Positions 35,713 through 45,821 of a DNA stretch of 64,000 nucleotides are shown here, in pieces. How positions within the stretch are numbered: the first letter of the stretch is position 1; the number at the start of each line of letters is the position of its first letter. Source of the stretch: Isosphaeraceae bacterium (GTDB lineage: Bacteria; Planctomycetota; Planctomycetia; Isosphaerales; Isosphaeraceae); contig JARLIH010000273.1 in NCBI GenBank assembly GCA_031291845.1, positions 1-64,000 on the forward strand. The letters are read 5' to 3'. Under the pieces are notes generated by a model, which was not told the origin of the DNA, searched no databases, and saw nothing but the letters and a program-made list of their open reading frames with translations. The position numbers and the translations under genes are program-made.

Positions 35713-38225
35713 ATGGACGTCAAATCAACCATCCAGTGGGCGACCCCCTTCTCGCTCGGACTGCTCGCGGCATTCGCGGCGTCGGTCCTGACCGGTTACT
35801 TGCTGCTGCGCTGGGCTTCGGGCCGGCCGATCGAGCCGGCCCGTCAGCGCGGGCTGCTTGTCCTGCGGCTCGCAATCCTCGCCGTGCTCGGGCTGATCCT
35901 CTTCAATCCGGTGCGGGTCGACGTCACTCCGGGCGCGGTCGAGCGGCCGAAGGTCTTCTACCTCGTGGACTCGTCGCAGAGCATGGCGCTCGGCAAAGGG
36001 ACGACCCGTTGGGACCAGGTCGTCCAGACGATTCGTTCGATCGACAAGGAGAGCAGCCCGCTGACGAGCGCCGAGGTCAGCGTGTTCCGGTTCGGCAGCC
36101 GCCTCGCGGCGATCGACGCGCCTTTCTGGCGGCCGCGCGAGGCATCGGCGGTGCTCCGCGGTCTGCCGGGTGAGGCCCTGGCCGCCCCCGCCGCGCCGCC
36201 GCGCCGGGAGGAAGCGATGCCGGCCCCCACCGACGCGGATACCCTGCTCGCGGACTCGCTCGAGGCGCTCGCCGGCCGTTTCGGTCAGAGCCCGCCGCAG
36301 GCGGTCGTCGTTTTCTCCGACGGCCGTGCACGCGACCCGGAAAAGGCCGACGTCATTGCCCGCGCCTACGGACGGATGAAGATCCCGGTTCATGTCGTCC
36401 CCGTCGGCGACGAGCAAGTCGGTGGCGACGTGGCGATCGTCAGCATGGTCGCGCCGAACACCGTGAGAAAGTGCTCTCACGTCGCTGCACAGGTCTTCGT
36501 TCGCAGCTACGGCTACAAGGGAAAACGAACCGAGCTGAAGCTCGTGACCCTCGGTGCCGACGGCAAACCGGCCTCGGTCCTCGCGCACGTTCCGATCGTG
36601 CTGCCGGAAGGTCTGACCAGTTACCCGATCAGCTTCGAGTCGGACAACGAGGACCACCGGATCGCGGCGGTTATCGACCCCCAGCCGGGCGAAGTGTCGT
36701 CGTCGAACAATCTGTTTGCGGCCGACCTGGGGATCGATCACACGAAGATCCGCGTCCTTTATGTTGAGGGCGCTACGGACCGCTACGTAGCCAAGAAGGC
36801 CGTGCCGGGGCAAATCGGGCTGGAGGTTCGGGGCGCCTACGCCTCGCTTCAAGACGCGCTCATGGAGGACGCCGACGTGGAATGCACGGCCGTCATGCCC
36901 GCGGGAAGCGGGGGCGACTTTTCGGCCCTGGTTCGCGCTGACGAGCGGGGACGCGGTCTGCCGGAAACGCCGTCGGAGCTCTTCGCGTACGACGCGATCA
37001 TCCTGAGCAACGTGCCCCGCGAGGCGCTCAGCGACCAGCACCTCGCGTGGGTCGAGGAATGGATCGGCAGGCGCGGCGGCGGCCTTTGCATGGTAGGCGG
37101 GCCGAACAGTTTCAGCGCGGGGGAATGGGGCTCGACATCGGTCGGTAGATGCTGCCGGTCGACCTCTTGAACGACGGCCGCGACTGGAGCGACGCCTTAA
37201 CCAGCCTGCAGCCCGTTGCCGGCCGCTCGCTCCACCCGATCTGGCACATCTCGACGGACGAGAGCCAGAACCGCGCACTGCTCAAGACCCTGCCCGACTT
37301 CCGCGGCCATAATCGCCTTGGGCGGCCGAAGTCGGGCGCGGACGTGCTGGCCGAGGCCAGTTCCTCCGGCGCGACCGACGGGCCGTTCCCGGGCATCGCG
37401 GTCCAGCCGTACGGGCGCGGACGCTCGATGGCCATGAGCACGGCGATCACGCGCCGGTGGGCGAGCGACTTCACGCAGAGCTGGGGGGGCGCCGACGCGC
37501 GGTACTACAAGAAGTTCTGGCGCAACGTCATTTACTGGCTCACCGAGAACTCCTCGATCGGCCGGCGCCGGCTCTTGGCCGAAACCGACAAGCGGCTCTA
37601 CCGACCCGGCGAGCCGATCGTCATCCAGGCCCGGACGTTCGACGAGAACGCCGCCCCCACGCTCGACTACCGCGTGGCCGTCTCGATCGAGCCGCGCTCG
37701 GCCGGCGACGTGACCTCCGACGATTCTCCTCTCCGTCGTGCGGTCTCCGGATCGCCACCGAGCGAAGGAGAAGCTCACAGCCCGATGCTTCCATGGGGCG
37801 AGGAATTCGACCTCACGCGGAACGCGGCGGAGAAGTCGTATGCCGCGTTGCTGCCGATCATCGATGCCAAGTCGGTTCCTGCCGGCGTTGCCCTCACCCA
37901 GGGACTGCGAATCGAGCTGACCGCCTATGAGAACAACACGCAGGTCGACAGCACGGCCCTTGAGGTTCAGGTCCTGGATGACCCGTCGGAGCAGCAGAAC
38001 CCGCTCCCCGACCACGACCTTCTGCGGCGCGTCGCCGACCGATCGAGCGGCAAGGTGCTGAAAGGGGCGGGCGACCTCGCGTCGATGATCGCGGCCTTGC
38101 CGCATGTCGTCGGCCCGACCGAGGTCAAGCGCGCCCCTGTCTGGAGCCGCTGGTGGCTGCTCGCGCTCTTGCTCGTGTTGCTCACTACGGAATGGGTCTG
38201 GAGGCGACGGCTCGGCCTAGCCTAA
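35713..38225 (+). pseudogene. vWA / GATase-like membrane protein, split by a -1 frameshift
   Basis: Two frames together encode one protein of about 835 residues. Part 1 (35713-37170) has membrane segments at the N terminus (FSLGLLAAFAASVLTGYLLL, LAILAVLGLILF), a vWA domain with metal site DSSQSMALG, and runs to VEEWIGRRGGGLCMVGGPNS, the GATase-like fold. Part 2 (37149-38225) continues it with MLPVDLLNDGRDWSDALTSL and ends in a membrane helix (WWLLALLLVLLTTEWVW). At the junction the bases GTCGGTAGATGCTG would read V-G-R-M-L if one A were added, so a single base is missing near 37148. The second frame has no start signal of its own. It is the last gene of the Bat-type operon. Real decay and assembly error are both possible. 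Confidence 0.8.
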
Positions 38226-38268
38226 TCGAAAACGATCGGTCAGATTCCGCTTGTCCAAGGACCACGTC

Positions 38269-39180
38269 ATGAGCAAAACAAGTCACCCAACGGGGGTTCG
38301 TGATCGTTGGGTGAGCACCGTCGGATTGAGCGTGGGAATGATCCTCGTCACGGCGTCGCTCCATGCCGACGAACGGGCCGCGCGGTCCCAGGAAATGAAG
38401 GAGCTCGTAATGCCACTGCGAGCGTCCAAGGTCGAGAACGGCGGGCGAGTGCCGGGCGAGCTGAGCCGCGAGCCCCTGTTGCGCTGGTCCGACCCCACCC
38501 GCGAGAACAGCGACGGCTCTCTCTGGGCCTTCGGCATATCCGGACGTCCGATTGCGATCGTCGCCGTCGAGTTCTACCCCAACCACCGGCTCGGCGAGGC
38601 GTGGGCCCACGAGTTTGTCTCGCTTTCGACCGGGCCGATCGAGGTCGACGGCGGGACGGGTTTTGAAGTCACGGGGGTTCGCTCCTCCAGCACCCCGGGA
38701 CACTTTCTCTGGACGCCGAAAGAGCCGGGGGTCACATTCCGCGACATCCCCGATGCCTCTTCGCCCGGCACGACGGAAGCCAAACGTTTGCGCCAAATGA
38801 AGGAACTGGCCGAACGGTTCTCGGCGACCGAATACTACGAAGCGATCAAGCAGACCTATTCACTGCGGTTGTCTCCCCACCCGATCCACCGCTATCATGA
38901 TGCGGCAGCGGGGGTCGTGGACGGGGCAATCTTCGAGGTCGCCCACGGTACCAATCCAGAAGTATTGCTCCTGATCGAAGCCCAGGCCAGGGACACCACG
39001 GCCTGGTGCTGGGCCGCTGCGCGTTTCAGCTCCGCGGAGCTTACGCTGTCTCTCGACCGGAAGCCGGTTTGGACGGTGCCGACCACGCAGGGCGGCACGG
39101 CTACCGAAACTTATGCGGCGGCGATCAAGCTCCGAGTTGCGGCGACCGCCGAAGGGAACACCAGGGAGAGAAACCCGTGA
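38269..39180 (+). CDS. P11: exported protein of the two-repeat paralog family
   Basis: 303 residues. The signal has a long polar n-region, then VSTVGLSVGMILVTASLHA. Repeat A is PLLRWSDPTR, DGSLWAFG, GRPIAIVAVEFY; HEFVSLSTGPI follows; the linker is PGVTFRDIPDASSPG with RLRQMKELAERF; repeat B is PIHRYHD, DGAIFEVA, GTNPEVLLLIEAQ. The TNPE instead of TDPE in repeat B is shared with P12 and P13 (TNPD), defining the last subgroup. The ATG at 38269 follows AAGGA with 7 bases between. Function unknown. Confidence 0.82.
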   Translation: MSKTSHPTGVRDRWVSTVGLSVGMILVTASLHADERAARSQEMKELVMPLRASKVENGGRVPGELSREPLLRWSDPTRENSDGSLWAFGISGRPIAIVAVEFYPNHRLGEAWAHEFVSLSTGPIEVDGGTGFEVTGVRSSSTPGHFLWTPKEPGVTFRDIPDASSPGTTEAKRLRQMKELAERFSATEYYEAIKQTYSLRLSPHPIHRYHDAAAGVVDGAIFEVAHGTNPEVLLLIEAQARDTTAWCWAAARFSSAELTLSLDRKPVWTVPTTQGGTATETYAAAIKLRVAATAEGNTRERNP

Positions 39181-40013
39181 TCACTCGATCGTCACGACGT
39201 ACGTTCCTGCACCTGGTCTCCTCTCCTCTGGCCATTGCGCTCGGCGCCTGGGGGCAGCCGGCCCTTAGCGCGATCACACAGACGGCCGACGACGCGGACT
39301 CGGCGCAGGACCGGCTGCATGAAATGGCCGACCTCGCGCGGCGAATCACGATTGCGGGCGCCGAGCTGCAACCCGACCCGATCGTACGGTACGACGACCA
39401 GCTCCGTCGGATCGAAGACGCCACGCTCTGGGCCTTCGTCAACAAGGGGCGTCCGACGGCGTCGCTCAAGGTCGAAATCTACAGGCAAGGGCACGCGCTC
39501 TATGGCCTCGTGTCTCTCTCGGATGCGATCATCAAGGCGGAATGCAGCGACGGCTGGGACTGGTCGGCGACGAAGCCCGGTGTGGAGCTGAAGCCAGTCC
39601 CCGATGCGCCGGTGCCGGGCGCAACGCCGGTCGAGCGACTCGTGCAGATGCGCGCACTCTCTCGCCGCTTCTCGGGCTACGAGGTCGAGAAGTCCGAGAA
39701 AGGGCGGTTTCAGATGCGCTTGATGACCAAGCCGGTCTCACGCTACGCCGATCCGCCATCGGGCCTCGAAGACGGCGCGCTGTTCAGTCTGGCGAACGGC
39801 ACGAACCCCGACGTGCTCTTGGTGATCGAGGCTCGCCGCACCAATGGCAGGAACCTGGCCTGGCAGTATGGTGTCGCACGGATGGGGGGCGCGACGCTCG
39901 TCGTCAACCTCGACAACACGCAAGTGTGGCGGGAAGAGCAGGCACTCCCCATTCCCGCCGTGCGGCCAACCTACATGAACCGAAAGTTCCCGAGGCACGG
40001 GCGCGCCGAGTAG
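39177..40013 (+). CDS. P12: paralog-family protein with twin-arginine-like signal (GTG start)
   Basis: 278 residues. The GTG start overlaps the P11 stop (GTGA), a sign of coupling. The N terminus SRRTFLHLVSSPLAIALGAW has a twin-arginine-like motif, so it may be exported folded by the Tat route. Repeat A is PIVRYDDQL, DATLWAFV, GRPTASLKVEIY; the linker is PGVELKPVPDAPVPG with RLVQMRALSRRF; repeat B is PVSRYADPP, DGALFSLA, GTNPDVLLVIEAR. Repeats A and B are here nearly alike, making the internal duplication clear. Function unknown. Confidence 0.82.
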   Translation: MITRSSRRTFLHLVSSPLAIALGAWGQPALSAITQTADDADSAQDRLHEMADLARRITIAGAELQPDPIVRYDDQLRRIEDATLWAFVNKGRPTASLKVEIYRQGHALYGLVSLSDAIIKAECSDGWDWSATKPGVELKPVPDAPVPGATPVERLVQMRALSRRFSGYEVEKSEKGRFQMRLMTKPVSRYADPPSGLEDGALFSLANGTNPDVLLVIEARRTNGRNLAWQYGVARMGGATLVVNLDNTQVWREEQALPIPAVRPTYMNRKFPRHGRAE

Positions 40014-40031
40014 GACCGCGGAGCCAAACCG

Positions 40032-40898
40032 ATGCACAGCCCATCCCGGCGCAGAGTCCTCCGCGCCCTCGCGGTTCCTCTCGCCTTCGCAATTGAGGGC
40101 ACCAGGCTTGCGGCCCGGCAGGAACACGCGGCTGCGCCGGCAGACGACCCCGGCACGGCACTCTTCCGCGCGATGCGTGCGCATGCCGCTTCGCTTAAAG
40201 TCACCGCAATCGCGCCAGGCCGCCCCGCATTGGCGGTCGCACTTCGGGACGAGCCGCTGGAACGGTACAGCGACCCGCCCCGCAATATCCAGGACGCAAC
40301 CCTCTGGGCATGGGGCGATTCGGGCCGGCCTGGCGCGATTCTGAAGGTCGAGCACATGCCCAAGCGTCCCGAGGCGACTCGCTGGCTGTACGGTCTCGTC
40401 TCCCTGGCGGCGGGCCGTATCGAGGTGGAGTTCCGCGACGACCAGCGCTGGACGTCGACCATGCCCGGCGTTGAGATGCGCCCCATCGCCGAGGCCCCGG
40501 CTCCCGCGGCCTCGGAATCGGTCCGTCTGTCCCAGATGAAGGCGTTGGCCCGCCGATTCTCCGCCAGCGAAGGTGCCGGAGGGACCCAGGGGCGTCTGCA
40601 GCTTCGACTGATGCCCCGACCGCTCATACGGTATTCGGACGGCACCCTGGGCATCCGGGATGGCGCACTCTTTGCGTTCGCCTACGGCACCAACCCTGAC
40701 ATCCTTCTCGTGATCGAATCCCAGGGTCCAACCGATACCACGGCCACCTGGCAATTCGGCCTGGCCAGGCTGGGTGGTGGCGAACCAATCGTGGCCCTCG
40801 ATGGTAAAGAGGTGTGGTCGCAGTCGGGAGCGAACCCGCCCGCTCGACTCGCAACGTACATGAACCGATGGGTCCCCGAAAGCGGCGAGTTCAAATAG
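40032..40898 (+). CDS. P13: paralog-family protein with twin-arginine-like signal
   Basis: 288 residues, sister of P12. The N terminus SRRRVLRALAVPLAFAIEG carries a twin-arginine-like motif. Repeat A is PLERYSDPP, DATLWAWG, GRPGAILKVEHM; the linker is PGVEMRPIAEAPAPA with RLSQMKALARRF; repeat B is PLIRYSDGT, DGALFAFA, GTNPDILLVIESQ. It is the last paralog and the end of the plus-strand cluster; a candidate terminator follows. Function unknown. Confidence 0.82.
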   Translation: MHSPSRRRVLRALAVPLAFAIEGTRLAARQEHAAAPADDPGTALFRAMRAHAASLKVTAIAPGRPALAVALRDEPLERYSDPPRNIQDATLWAWGDSGRPGAILKVEHMPKRPEATRWLYGLVSLAAGRIEVEFRDDQRWTSTMPGVEMRPIAEAPAPAASESVRLSQMKALARRFSASEGAGGTQGRLQLRLMPRPLIRYSDGTLGIRDGALFAFAYGTNPDILLVIESQGPTDTTATWQFGLARLGGGEPIVALDGKEVWSQSGANPPARLATYMNRWVPESGEFK

Positions 40899-40942
40899 CG
40901 TGACCTGACAGCCGCTTTTCGGCCGAAACGCCCGGGGCGCCG

Positions 40943-40984
40943 AGGGTGGAAGTGGAGCGAGCCGACTCCGCCGCCACCCTTTCG
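40943..40984. terminator. Candidate bidirectional terminator between P13 and the EF-hand gene
   Basis: AGGGTGG (40943-40949) pairs with CCACCCT (40974-40980), and inside it GGAG (40954-40957) pairs with CTCC (40966-40969), with a 4 x 4 internal loop and an 8-base terminal loop. A short T-run follows on the plus strand. It lies between two convergent genes. Confidence 0.4.
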
Positions 40985-41017
40985 TTATTGGTCCGTGACT
41001 GCCTGCGCCGCAGGGCC

Positions 41018-42712
41018 TCAGCTCTTGGTCTTGGCTTTGGCCGCTTCGTCGGGATTGATGAGACCGTCGCCGTCCGTGTCGAGTGCCTGGAACTGCGTCC
41101 GGCTGCCGAAGAACTCCCTGCGTGAGAGGTCGCCGTCGCGGTTGCGATCCATGCGCTTGAACCACTCCGGCCCCGGCGCGTTGTTTTCGACGCTCGGCGT
41201 CTCGTACGGGGTGCGAACGGCGACGTTCGCCATGCCGTAGCCGCCGACCTTCCCCCGGCCGATGGAGAGCTGGTAGTGGTGAGGAATCTCGTCGGAGCTG
41301 ACCTTACCGTCGCCGTTCCGGTCCCACGACGAGACGCGCGCCACCGTGCCGCGGACCTCGCGCGCTCCCAGATGCCGGTCGCGGTTCAGGTCCATGATCG
41401 CGAAGATTGCGCGGCCCTGGTCGTCGGCCGAGAGCACCATCTGGCTTTGTGCGGCCTGGGTCTCCCGCTCGACGAACTCGTTGACTTCCTCCATGTAGAG
41501 CTTGCCGTTCCCATCCTTGTCCATCAGGTCAAAGAGTGAGGCGAGCTGCCCGCGGTCCTTCGTTTCCTTCTTTTCAAGGTACTTGTTGTTGTCGGCGTCG
41601 GCGGCCGCGAACTGCGAGGCGTAAAACGCCTTGGCGTTCTCCACGGCGTTCGCGCCCGAGTCCGCGTGGAACTCGAGACTCACCTCGCCGATGGAGACCT
41701 CCAGGTCGCCGTCGGATAACCGCTCGACCTTCACGCCCGCCGGCAGCTTTTTCGAGGCTTCACCAGCGACTTCAATGAGGGCTTTCGAGGTGTCCTTTGC
41801 GGCGAGGTTGACGACGAGTTCGAGGTCCGGCTCGGCCTGCGCCAGGTAGCGTCTCATCTCTTCGGTGTCGAGCGTCCCGTCGGCATCCGTGTCGGCCGCA
41901 TCGAAAACCTTCGAGTCGATTTTCAATTCGTTATTCGAGAGGCGATTGTCCCCCGCGCCCCCTTTGCCGGTCCCCGCGTCGTAGCGTTTCAGCAGCATGC
42001 GGACGGGCCGGAAGGACGGGTCATCACGCGCCAGCTCAATCACCGGCGGGATGTTGGCGATCCGGCCCCGCAGGCCCATGATCTCGTCCCGCTGCATGGC
42101 CAGGGGATTGGTGAAGGGCTCCAGCTCGTTCGTGTCGATCAACTCGTCGTCGTCGAGGTCGAACCGGCGCAGCGATGCCACGGCCGCGCCCAGTTCTTCC
42201 TTGGTGAGAGTGCGGTCCTTGTTGCGGTCGAGGTGGTTGAAGAGCGCATCGGTGCGCTCGACCGCAACACGACCGACTTGCACGCGAAACGGCCCGAGCG
42301 CGGGGCGCAGGACGTCCGCCAGCTCCTCGAGCGACACCTTGCCGTCTTGCGGGTTCGTGTCAAGCTCCGCACGCGGCAGCGCGGCCTCGCCGCCGGTCGC
42401 GCCTCGGACCATGGCGGGGAGCCCGCCGCGGTCGGCTTCGTCCTTCGTCAGGGTGCCGTCGCCGTTCCGGTCGAGGTACGCGTAGATCGCCTTGATCGCG
42501 TCCATCCAGGCCGAGCGGAAGCCCTTGCCTCCGGTGTCGATCCGCAGACGGATGAAGATCGGCCGGTCCTCGCTCAGAAACATGACGTCCTGAACGGCGT
42601 CACCGTCACTCGCGGGAGACGGCCGCCCCGCCGCCGGCTCCTCGGCCCGCGCCGGCGGGAAAAGGAGCACGGCGGACGCGGCAACGGCCATGACGCGGGA
42701 CAAAGTGGTCAT
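41018..42712 (-). CDS. Exported multi-EF-hand calcium-binding protein
   Basis: 564 residues with a signal peptide (VMAVAASAVLLFPPARA). About ten EF-hand or EF-hand-like loops are visible, among them DRNGDGTLTKDE, DRNKDRTLTKEE, DTDADGTLDTEE, DKDGNGKLYMEE, DRNGDGKVSSDE, DRNRDGDLSRRE and DTDGDGLINPDE, spread over the length with about 35-80 residues between. Calcium binding is likely; no enzymatic domain is seen. The ATG overlaps the DUF1501 stop (ATGA), so the gene is coupled to the broken DUF1501 gene upstream. EF-hand genes are common next to DUF1501 and DUF1549/1553 genes in planctomycetes. Confidence 0.85.
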   Translation of the reverse strand: MTTLSRVMAVAASAVLLFPPARAEEPAAGRPSPASDGDAVQDVMFLSEDRPIFIRLRIDTGGKGFRSAWMDAIKAIYAYLDRNGDGTLTKDEADRGGLPAMVRGATGGEAALPRAELDTNPQDGKVSLEELADVLRPALGPFRVQVGRVAVERTDALFNHLDRNKDRTLTKEELGAAVASLRRFDLDDDELIDTNELEPFTNPLAMQRDEIMGLRGRIANIPPVIELARDDPSFRPVRMLLKRYDAGTGKGGAGDNRLSNNELKIDSKVFDAADTDADGTLDTEEMRRYLAQAEPDLELVVNLAAKDTSKALIEVAGEASKKLPAGVKVERLSDGDLEVSIGEVSLEFHADSGANAVENAKAFYASQFAAADADNNKYLEKKETKDRGQLASLFDLMDKDGNGKLYMEEVNEFVERETQAAQSQMVLSADDQGRAIFAIMDLNRDRHLGAREVRGTVARVSSWDRNGDGKVSSDEIPHHYQLSIGRGKVGGYGMANVAVRTPYETPSVENNAPGPEWFKRMDRNRDGDLSRREFFGSRTQFQALDTDGDGLINPDEAAKAKTKS

Positions 42713-44070
42713 GCGAGCACCTCCGCAATCGGCTTGGCCTTCGGGTCGACGATCCGGATCGGGCGCCCGACGTCCGACATGTTCTGCGTCGATGGGTCGA
42801 CGCCCAGCGCTTTGCAGACCGTGGCGAGCAGGTCGGGAACGGTCACGGGGCGTTCCTTCACGCTTACGCCGTCGACGCCCGTGCTGCCGATCGCCTGGCC
42901 CCCCTTAATGCCACCGCCGGCGAGCACCGTCGTCCAGGCGTTCGGGAAGTGGTCGCGGCCGGCGTCCTTGTTGATCTTCGGCGTGCGCCCGAACTCGCCC
43001 ATCCAGACGATCAGCGTCGAGTCGAGCAGCCCGCGCGACCGCAGGTCGGACATGAGGGTGGCCCACGCCGGGTCGAGGACACCGCTCAGCTACTTGACCG
43101 CGTCGAAGTTCTGCTGGTGCGTATCCCAGCCGAAGCCCGTCGCGCCTTCCGAAGAATTCAGTGAGACCTCGACAAACGGCACCCCGCGCTCGATGAGCCG
43201 GCGTGCCAGCAGGCATCCCTGGCCGAACGCAGTGCGGCCGTAGGCGTCGCGGATGGGCGCGGGTTCCTCGTCGAGCTCGAACGCTTTGGCGGCCGTCGAC
43301 CGCATCAGCTTGACCGCGCGCTGATAGGCGTCCTGGTGGCTCAGGGGCGTGATCCCGGGGTGCTGGGCCAGGAAGTCCTTACCCATCCAGTCGAGCAGGC
43401 CGAGCCGCGCGTCGGCCCGCGACTGGTCGACGTCCGAGGGGGGACTCAGGTTTTCTACCTTGAATGAGAGGTTCCGCGCATCGGGGGGCGCTTGCGTGTC
43501 GAACACAGCGCGCTCACCCACGACCAAGGGGGCGTACTGCGGACCGAGAAATCCCGGGCTGAACGCGGCCGGGTTGAACGAACGGACCGGCGCGATGCTG
43601 ATGAAGTTCGGGATCTCGGCGTCGTCCGACCCCAGCTCCTTCGACACGAGCGAGCCGAGGGTCGGGTAGTGGATCGGCCCCGTCGGCATGTAGCCGGTCC
43701 GCAGGTTGAACGTCGCGCGGCCGTGGTCCCCTTCCTTCGTGCTCATCGAGCGGATAATCGCGACGTCCTTCATCTCCTTCGCGAGCTTCGGCAAGTGCTC
43801 GCTGATCACGACTCCCGGGGCCGCCGTCTCAATCGCCTTGAACTCGCCGCCGTTGGCATGGCCCGGCTTCGGGTCGAACGTGTCGGTCTGGCTCGGCCCG
43901 CCGGTCATCCAGAGCAAGATACACGACTTCCGCCGCTTCGGGTCCTTGCCCGCATCGGCGGCCAGGGCCTCGATCCAGCCCGAGGTCGAGAAGCTGACGA
44001 CGCCGGCCGACGCCAGTCGCATGAGCTCGCGGCGTGACAGGCGCGGGGTAGAGCGGTTCGCAGGTTCCAT
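42709..44070 (-). pseudogene. DUF1501 family protein with an in-frame amber stop
   Basis: A complete DUF1501 protein of 453 codons would be encoded, but TAG at 43092-43090 interrupts it after DTHQQNFDAVK (residue 326). The reading frame continues with LSGVLDPAWATLMSDLRSRG and the conserved WMGEFGRTPKIN to the normal end, so the codon was most likely CAG (Gln) and a single C-to-T change on this strand made the stop. The N terminus has a twin-arginine-like signal (SRRELMRLASAGVVSFSTSG). DUF1501 proteins are exported, of unknown function, and usually sit beside a DUF1549/1553 gene, as here (44145). Decay, sequencing error and readthrough all remain possible. Confidence 0.85.
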
Positions 44071-44144
44071 GGCGTCTCCTCGCGGGCAATGGCGGCGACG
44101 CGATCAAGCGCGGCCGTTGGGTCGTCAGATCGGTCCAGTGACGG

Positions 44145-45791
44145 TTAATGATTGAAACGGAACTCGGGGCTGTTCAAGAGGGCCCAGAAAACATCCGCCA
44201 GCGCCTTGCCTTGGCCCTTCTCGGGACCGGCCGCCTCGACGTACTTGACGAGCCTGTCCGTCTCGTCGGGGCGAGGTCGCCTGGTCAGGGTCGCGAGGTA
44301 CATCGTCTCGATCCGCCCCGCCGTGTCAAGGAACGGCGCATCGCTCACGGCCGCGAGCGTGTCTCCGGTTTTTAGCGTGGTCACACTCGAGGTAAGCGGT
44401 CCGTTCATCAGCGAGAGCGCCTGGAGGATCGACGTCTGCCCCTCCGTTGGTTTCTCATCGCGATTGGCGAAGAGCTCCAGGAACTGGGTTTTCGCCGTTC
44501 CCTCGAAGAACAGGTTTCGCGGTCCATTCTCGCGGTAGCCAGTCGCCTGTGCCACGGTGTCGAAGAACTGTCCCGACGAGAGGCTCCGCACCGGCATCGC
44601 CGCGAACATTTGCGACGACGCGGTCTCCGCGCGTCCCACCGCGCTCGTCAGGCTGTAGGCCTTGGTCGCGGTGATGGCGCGGATCAGGAACCGAAGGTCA
44701 TAGTCGTGACTCCGGAACTGCCGTGCGAGCTCGTCCAGCAGCTCGGGGTGCGCGGGGGGGTTGTCTTCCCCCATGTCGTCGATCGGCTCGACCAGGCCGA
44801 CGCCGAAAAAGCGGGCCCAGACCCGGTTGACCGCCGCACGCGTGAAGTACGGATTCTCGGGCGCGAGCATCCAGTCGGCCAAGACGTCGCGCCCGCTGTC
44901 GGCGCGCCGACCCCAGCGGGGCTTCTCCTCGCTCCCCAGGAACGAAGCCTGCACGATCTTCGCCGTGCCGGGGATGGCCAGTTCGTGCTTGTTCGGCGTC
45001 TCGTTGACCGACATCGTCACCGCGTCGTTCTTGCCCGGTTTGCCCACGCCCGCGAAGAAGGCGGCCAGGCCCCAGAACTCTTCTCGCTTCCAGCGCGCGA
45101 ACGGGTGATTATGGCACTGGGCGCATTCGAGCCGGATTCCCAGGAAGACCCGCGCGGCCCCCGACGCGAGGTTCTCGGGCTTCGCCTCCTTGGCAACGTA
45201 GAAGGCCAGCGGCGACGGCTCCGCCTTCGGGTCGAACGCGTTGCCGCCCCGGCGCCCCCGGCCGCCGAGCCGCACGGTCAGGACCTCGCGGACGATCTGG
45301 TCGTAGCCCGCGTTGTCCGACACGCGTTTGCGCAGCCAGGCCTCGAACGTCGGCGCGAGCTGGCGCGCCTGCCCGTCGGTGTCCGCTTCCGGCAGGAGCA
45401 TCGACCGGTAAATCTCCGTGGCCCGGGTCAAGTAGGCCGAGCTGTCGAGCAAGCTCTCGACGAGCCGCTGCCGTTTGTCGGGACTGGTGTCCTCGAGGAA
45501 GTCGCGAGCCTCGGAAACCGTGGGGATCTTGCCGACGAGGTCGAGATAGACGCGACGCAAGTACTCGGCGTCGTCGGCCGGAGCGGCCGGGTGCACGTTC
45601 GACTCGGTCCACTTCGCCGCGAGGAGACGGTCGATCGTCTCGGTCAACGCCCTTGCCCCCCGCGCTGCGGGCGTCGTGTCCGGCGGATTGCGCGCGATAC
45701 CCGCCGCCGAGCCCTCCTCCGCCGCGCGCGATACGCCTGCGCCCGCAGCCAGGCACGCCGTTACGATCCAGAACCGTGCGTTACGCATCAT
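44145..45791 (-). CDS. DUF1549/DUF1553 planctomycete protein with a heme-type motif
   Basis: 548 residues. A signal peptide (NARFWIVTACLAAGAGVSRA) is followed by DUF1549 (YLRRVYLDLVGKIPTVSEAR, then RQRLVESLLDSSAYLTRATE), the CAQCHNHPFARWKREEFWGLA segment with a CxxCH heme c motif, and DUF1553 (LADWMLAPENPYFTRAAVNRVW, HPELLDELARQFRSHDYDLR). This is the short form without the N-terminal cytochrome domain. The ATG at 45791 gives a normal signal; an upstream start at 45869 would add unlike residues. A perfect 12-base palindrome lies 19 bases before the start. It is probably in one operon with the DUF1501 and EF-hand genes. Confidence 0.87.
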   Translation of the reverse strand: MMRNARFWIVTACLAAGAGVSRAAEEGSAAGIARNPPDTTPAARGARALTETIDRLLAAKWTESNVHPAAPADDAEYLRRVYLDLVGKIPTVSEARDFLEDTSPDKRQRLVESLLDSSAYLTRATEIYRSMLLPEADTDGQARQLAPTFEAWLRKRVSDNAGYDQIVREVLTVRLGGRGRRGGNAFDPKAEPSPLAFYVAKEAKPENLASGAARVFLGIRLECAQCHNHPFARWKREEFWGLAAFFAGVGKPGKNDAVTMSVNETPNKHELAIPGTAKIVQASFLGSEEKPRWGRRADSGRDVLADWMLAPENPYFTRAAVNRVWARFFGVGLVEPIDDMGEDNPPAHPELLDELARQFRSHDYDLRFLIRAITATKAYSLTSAVGRAETASSQMFAAMPVRSLSSGQFFDTVAQATGYRENGPRNLFFEGTAKTQFLELFANRDEKPTEGQTSILQALSLMNGPLTSSVTTLKTGDTLAAVSDAPFLDTAGRIETMYLATLTRRPRPDETDRLVKYVEAAGPEKGQGKALADVFWALLNSPEFRFNH

Positions 45792-45809
45792 TTCGGACCC
45801 CCGACGGAA

Positions 45810-45821
45810 AATGTGCACATT
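45810..45821. promoter_or_regulatory. Perfect 12-base palindrome upstream of the DUF1549/1553 gene
   Basis: AATGTGCACATT is self-complementary over all 12 bases and lies 19 bases before the ATG at 45791, in the 78-base gap after the WD40 gene. It could be an operator. No regulator can be assigned. Confidence 0.3.

Noticed and set aside
35725-37278. 517-codon minus-strand frame that spans the frameshift
   Set aside because: Although it is uninterrupted where the plus-strand gene is broken, it is Arg/Asp-rich without motifs, while both plus-strand halves carry conserved vWA and membrane features.
37149-38225. A separate 358-codon gene after the vWA gene
   Set aside because: It has no ribosome-binding site, begins inside the GATase-like fold, and continues the first frame directly if one base is restored; treated as part of one broken gene.
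43090-43092. Programmed stop-codon readthrough in the DUF1501 gene
   Set aside because: No readthrough context or recoding element is visible and the other DUF1501 gene at 57931 has no such codon; a point mutation or sequence error is simpler.
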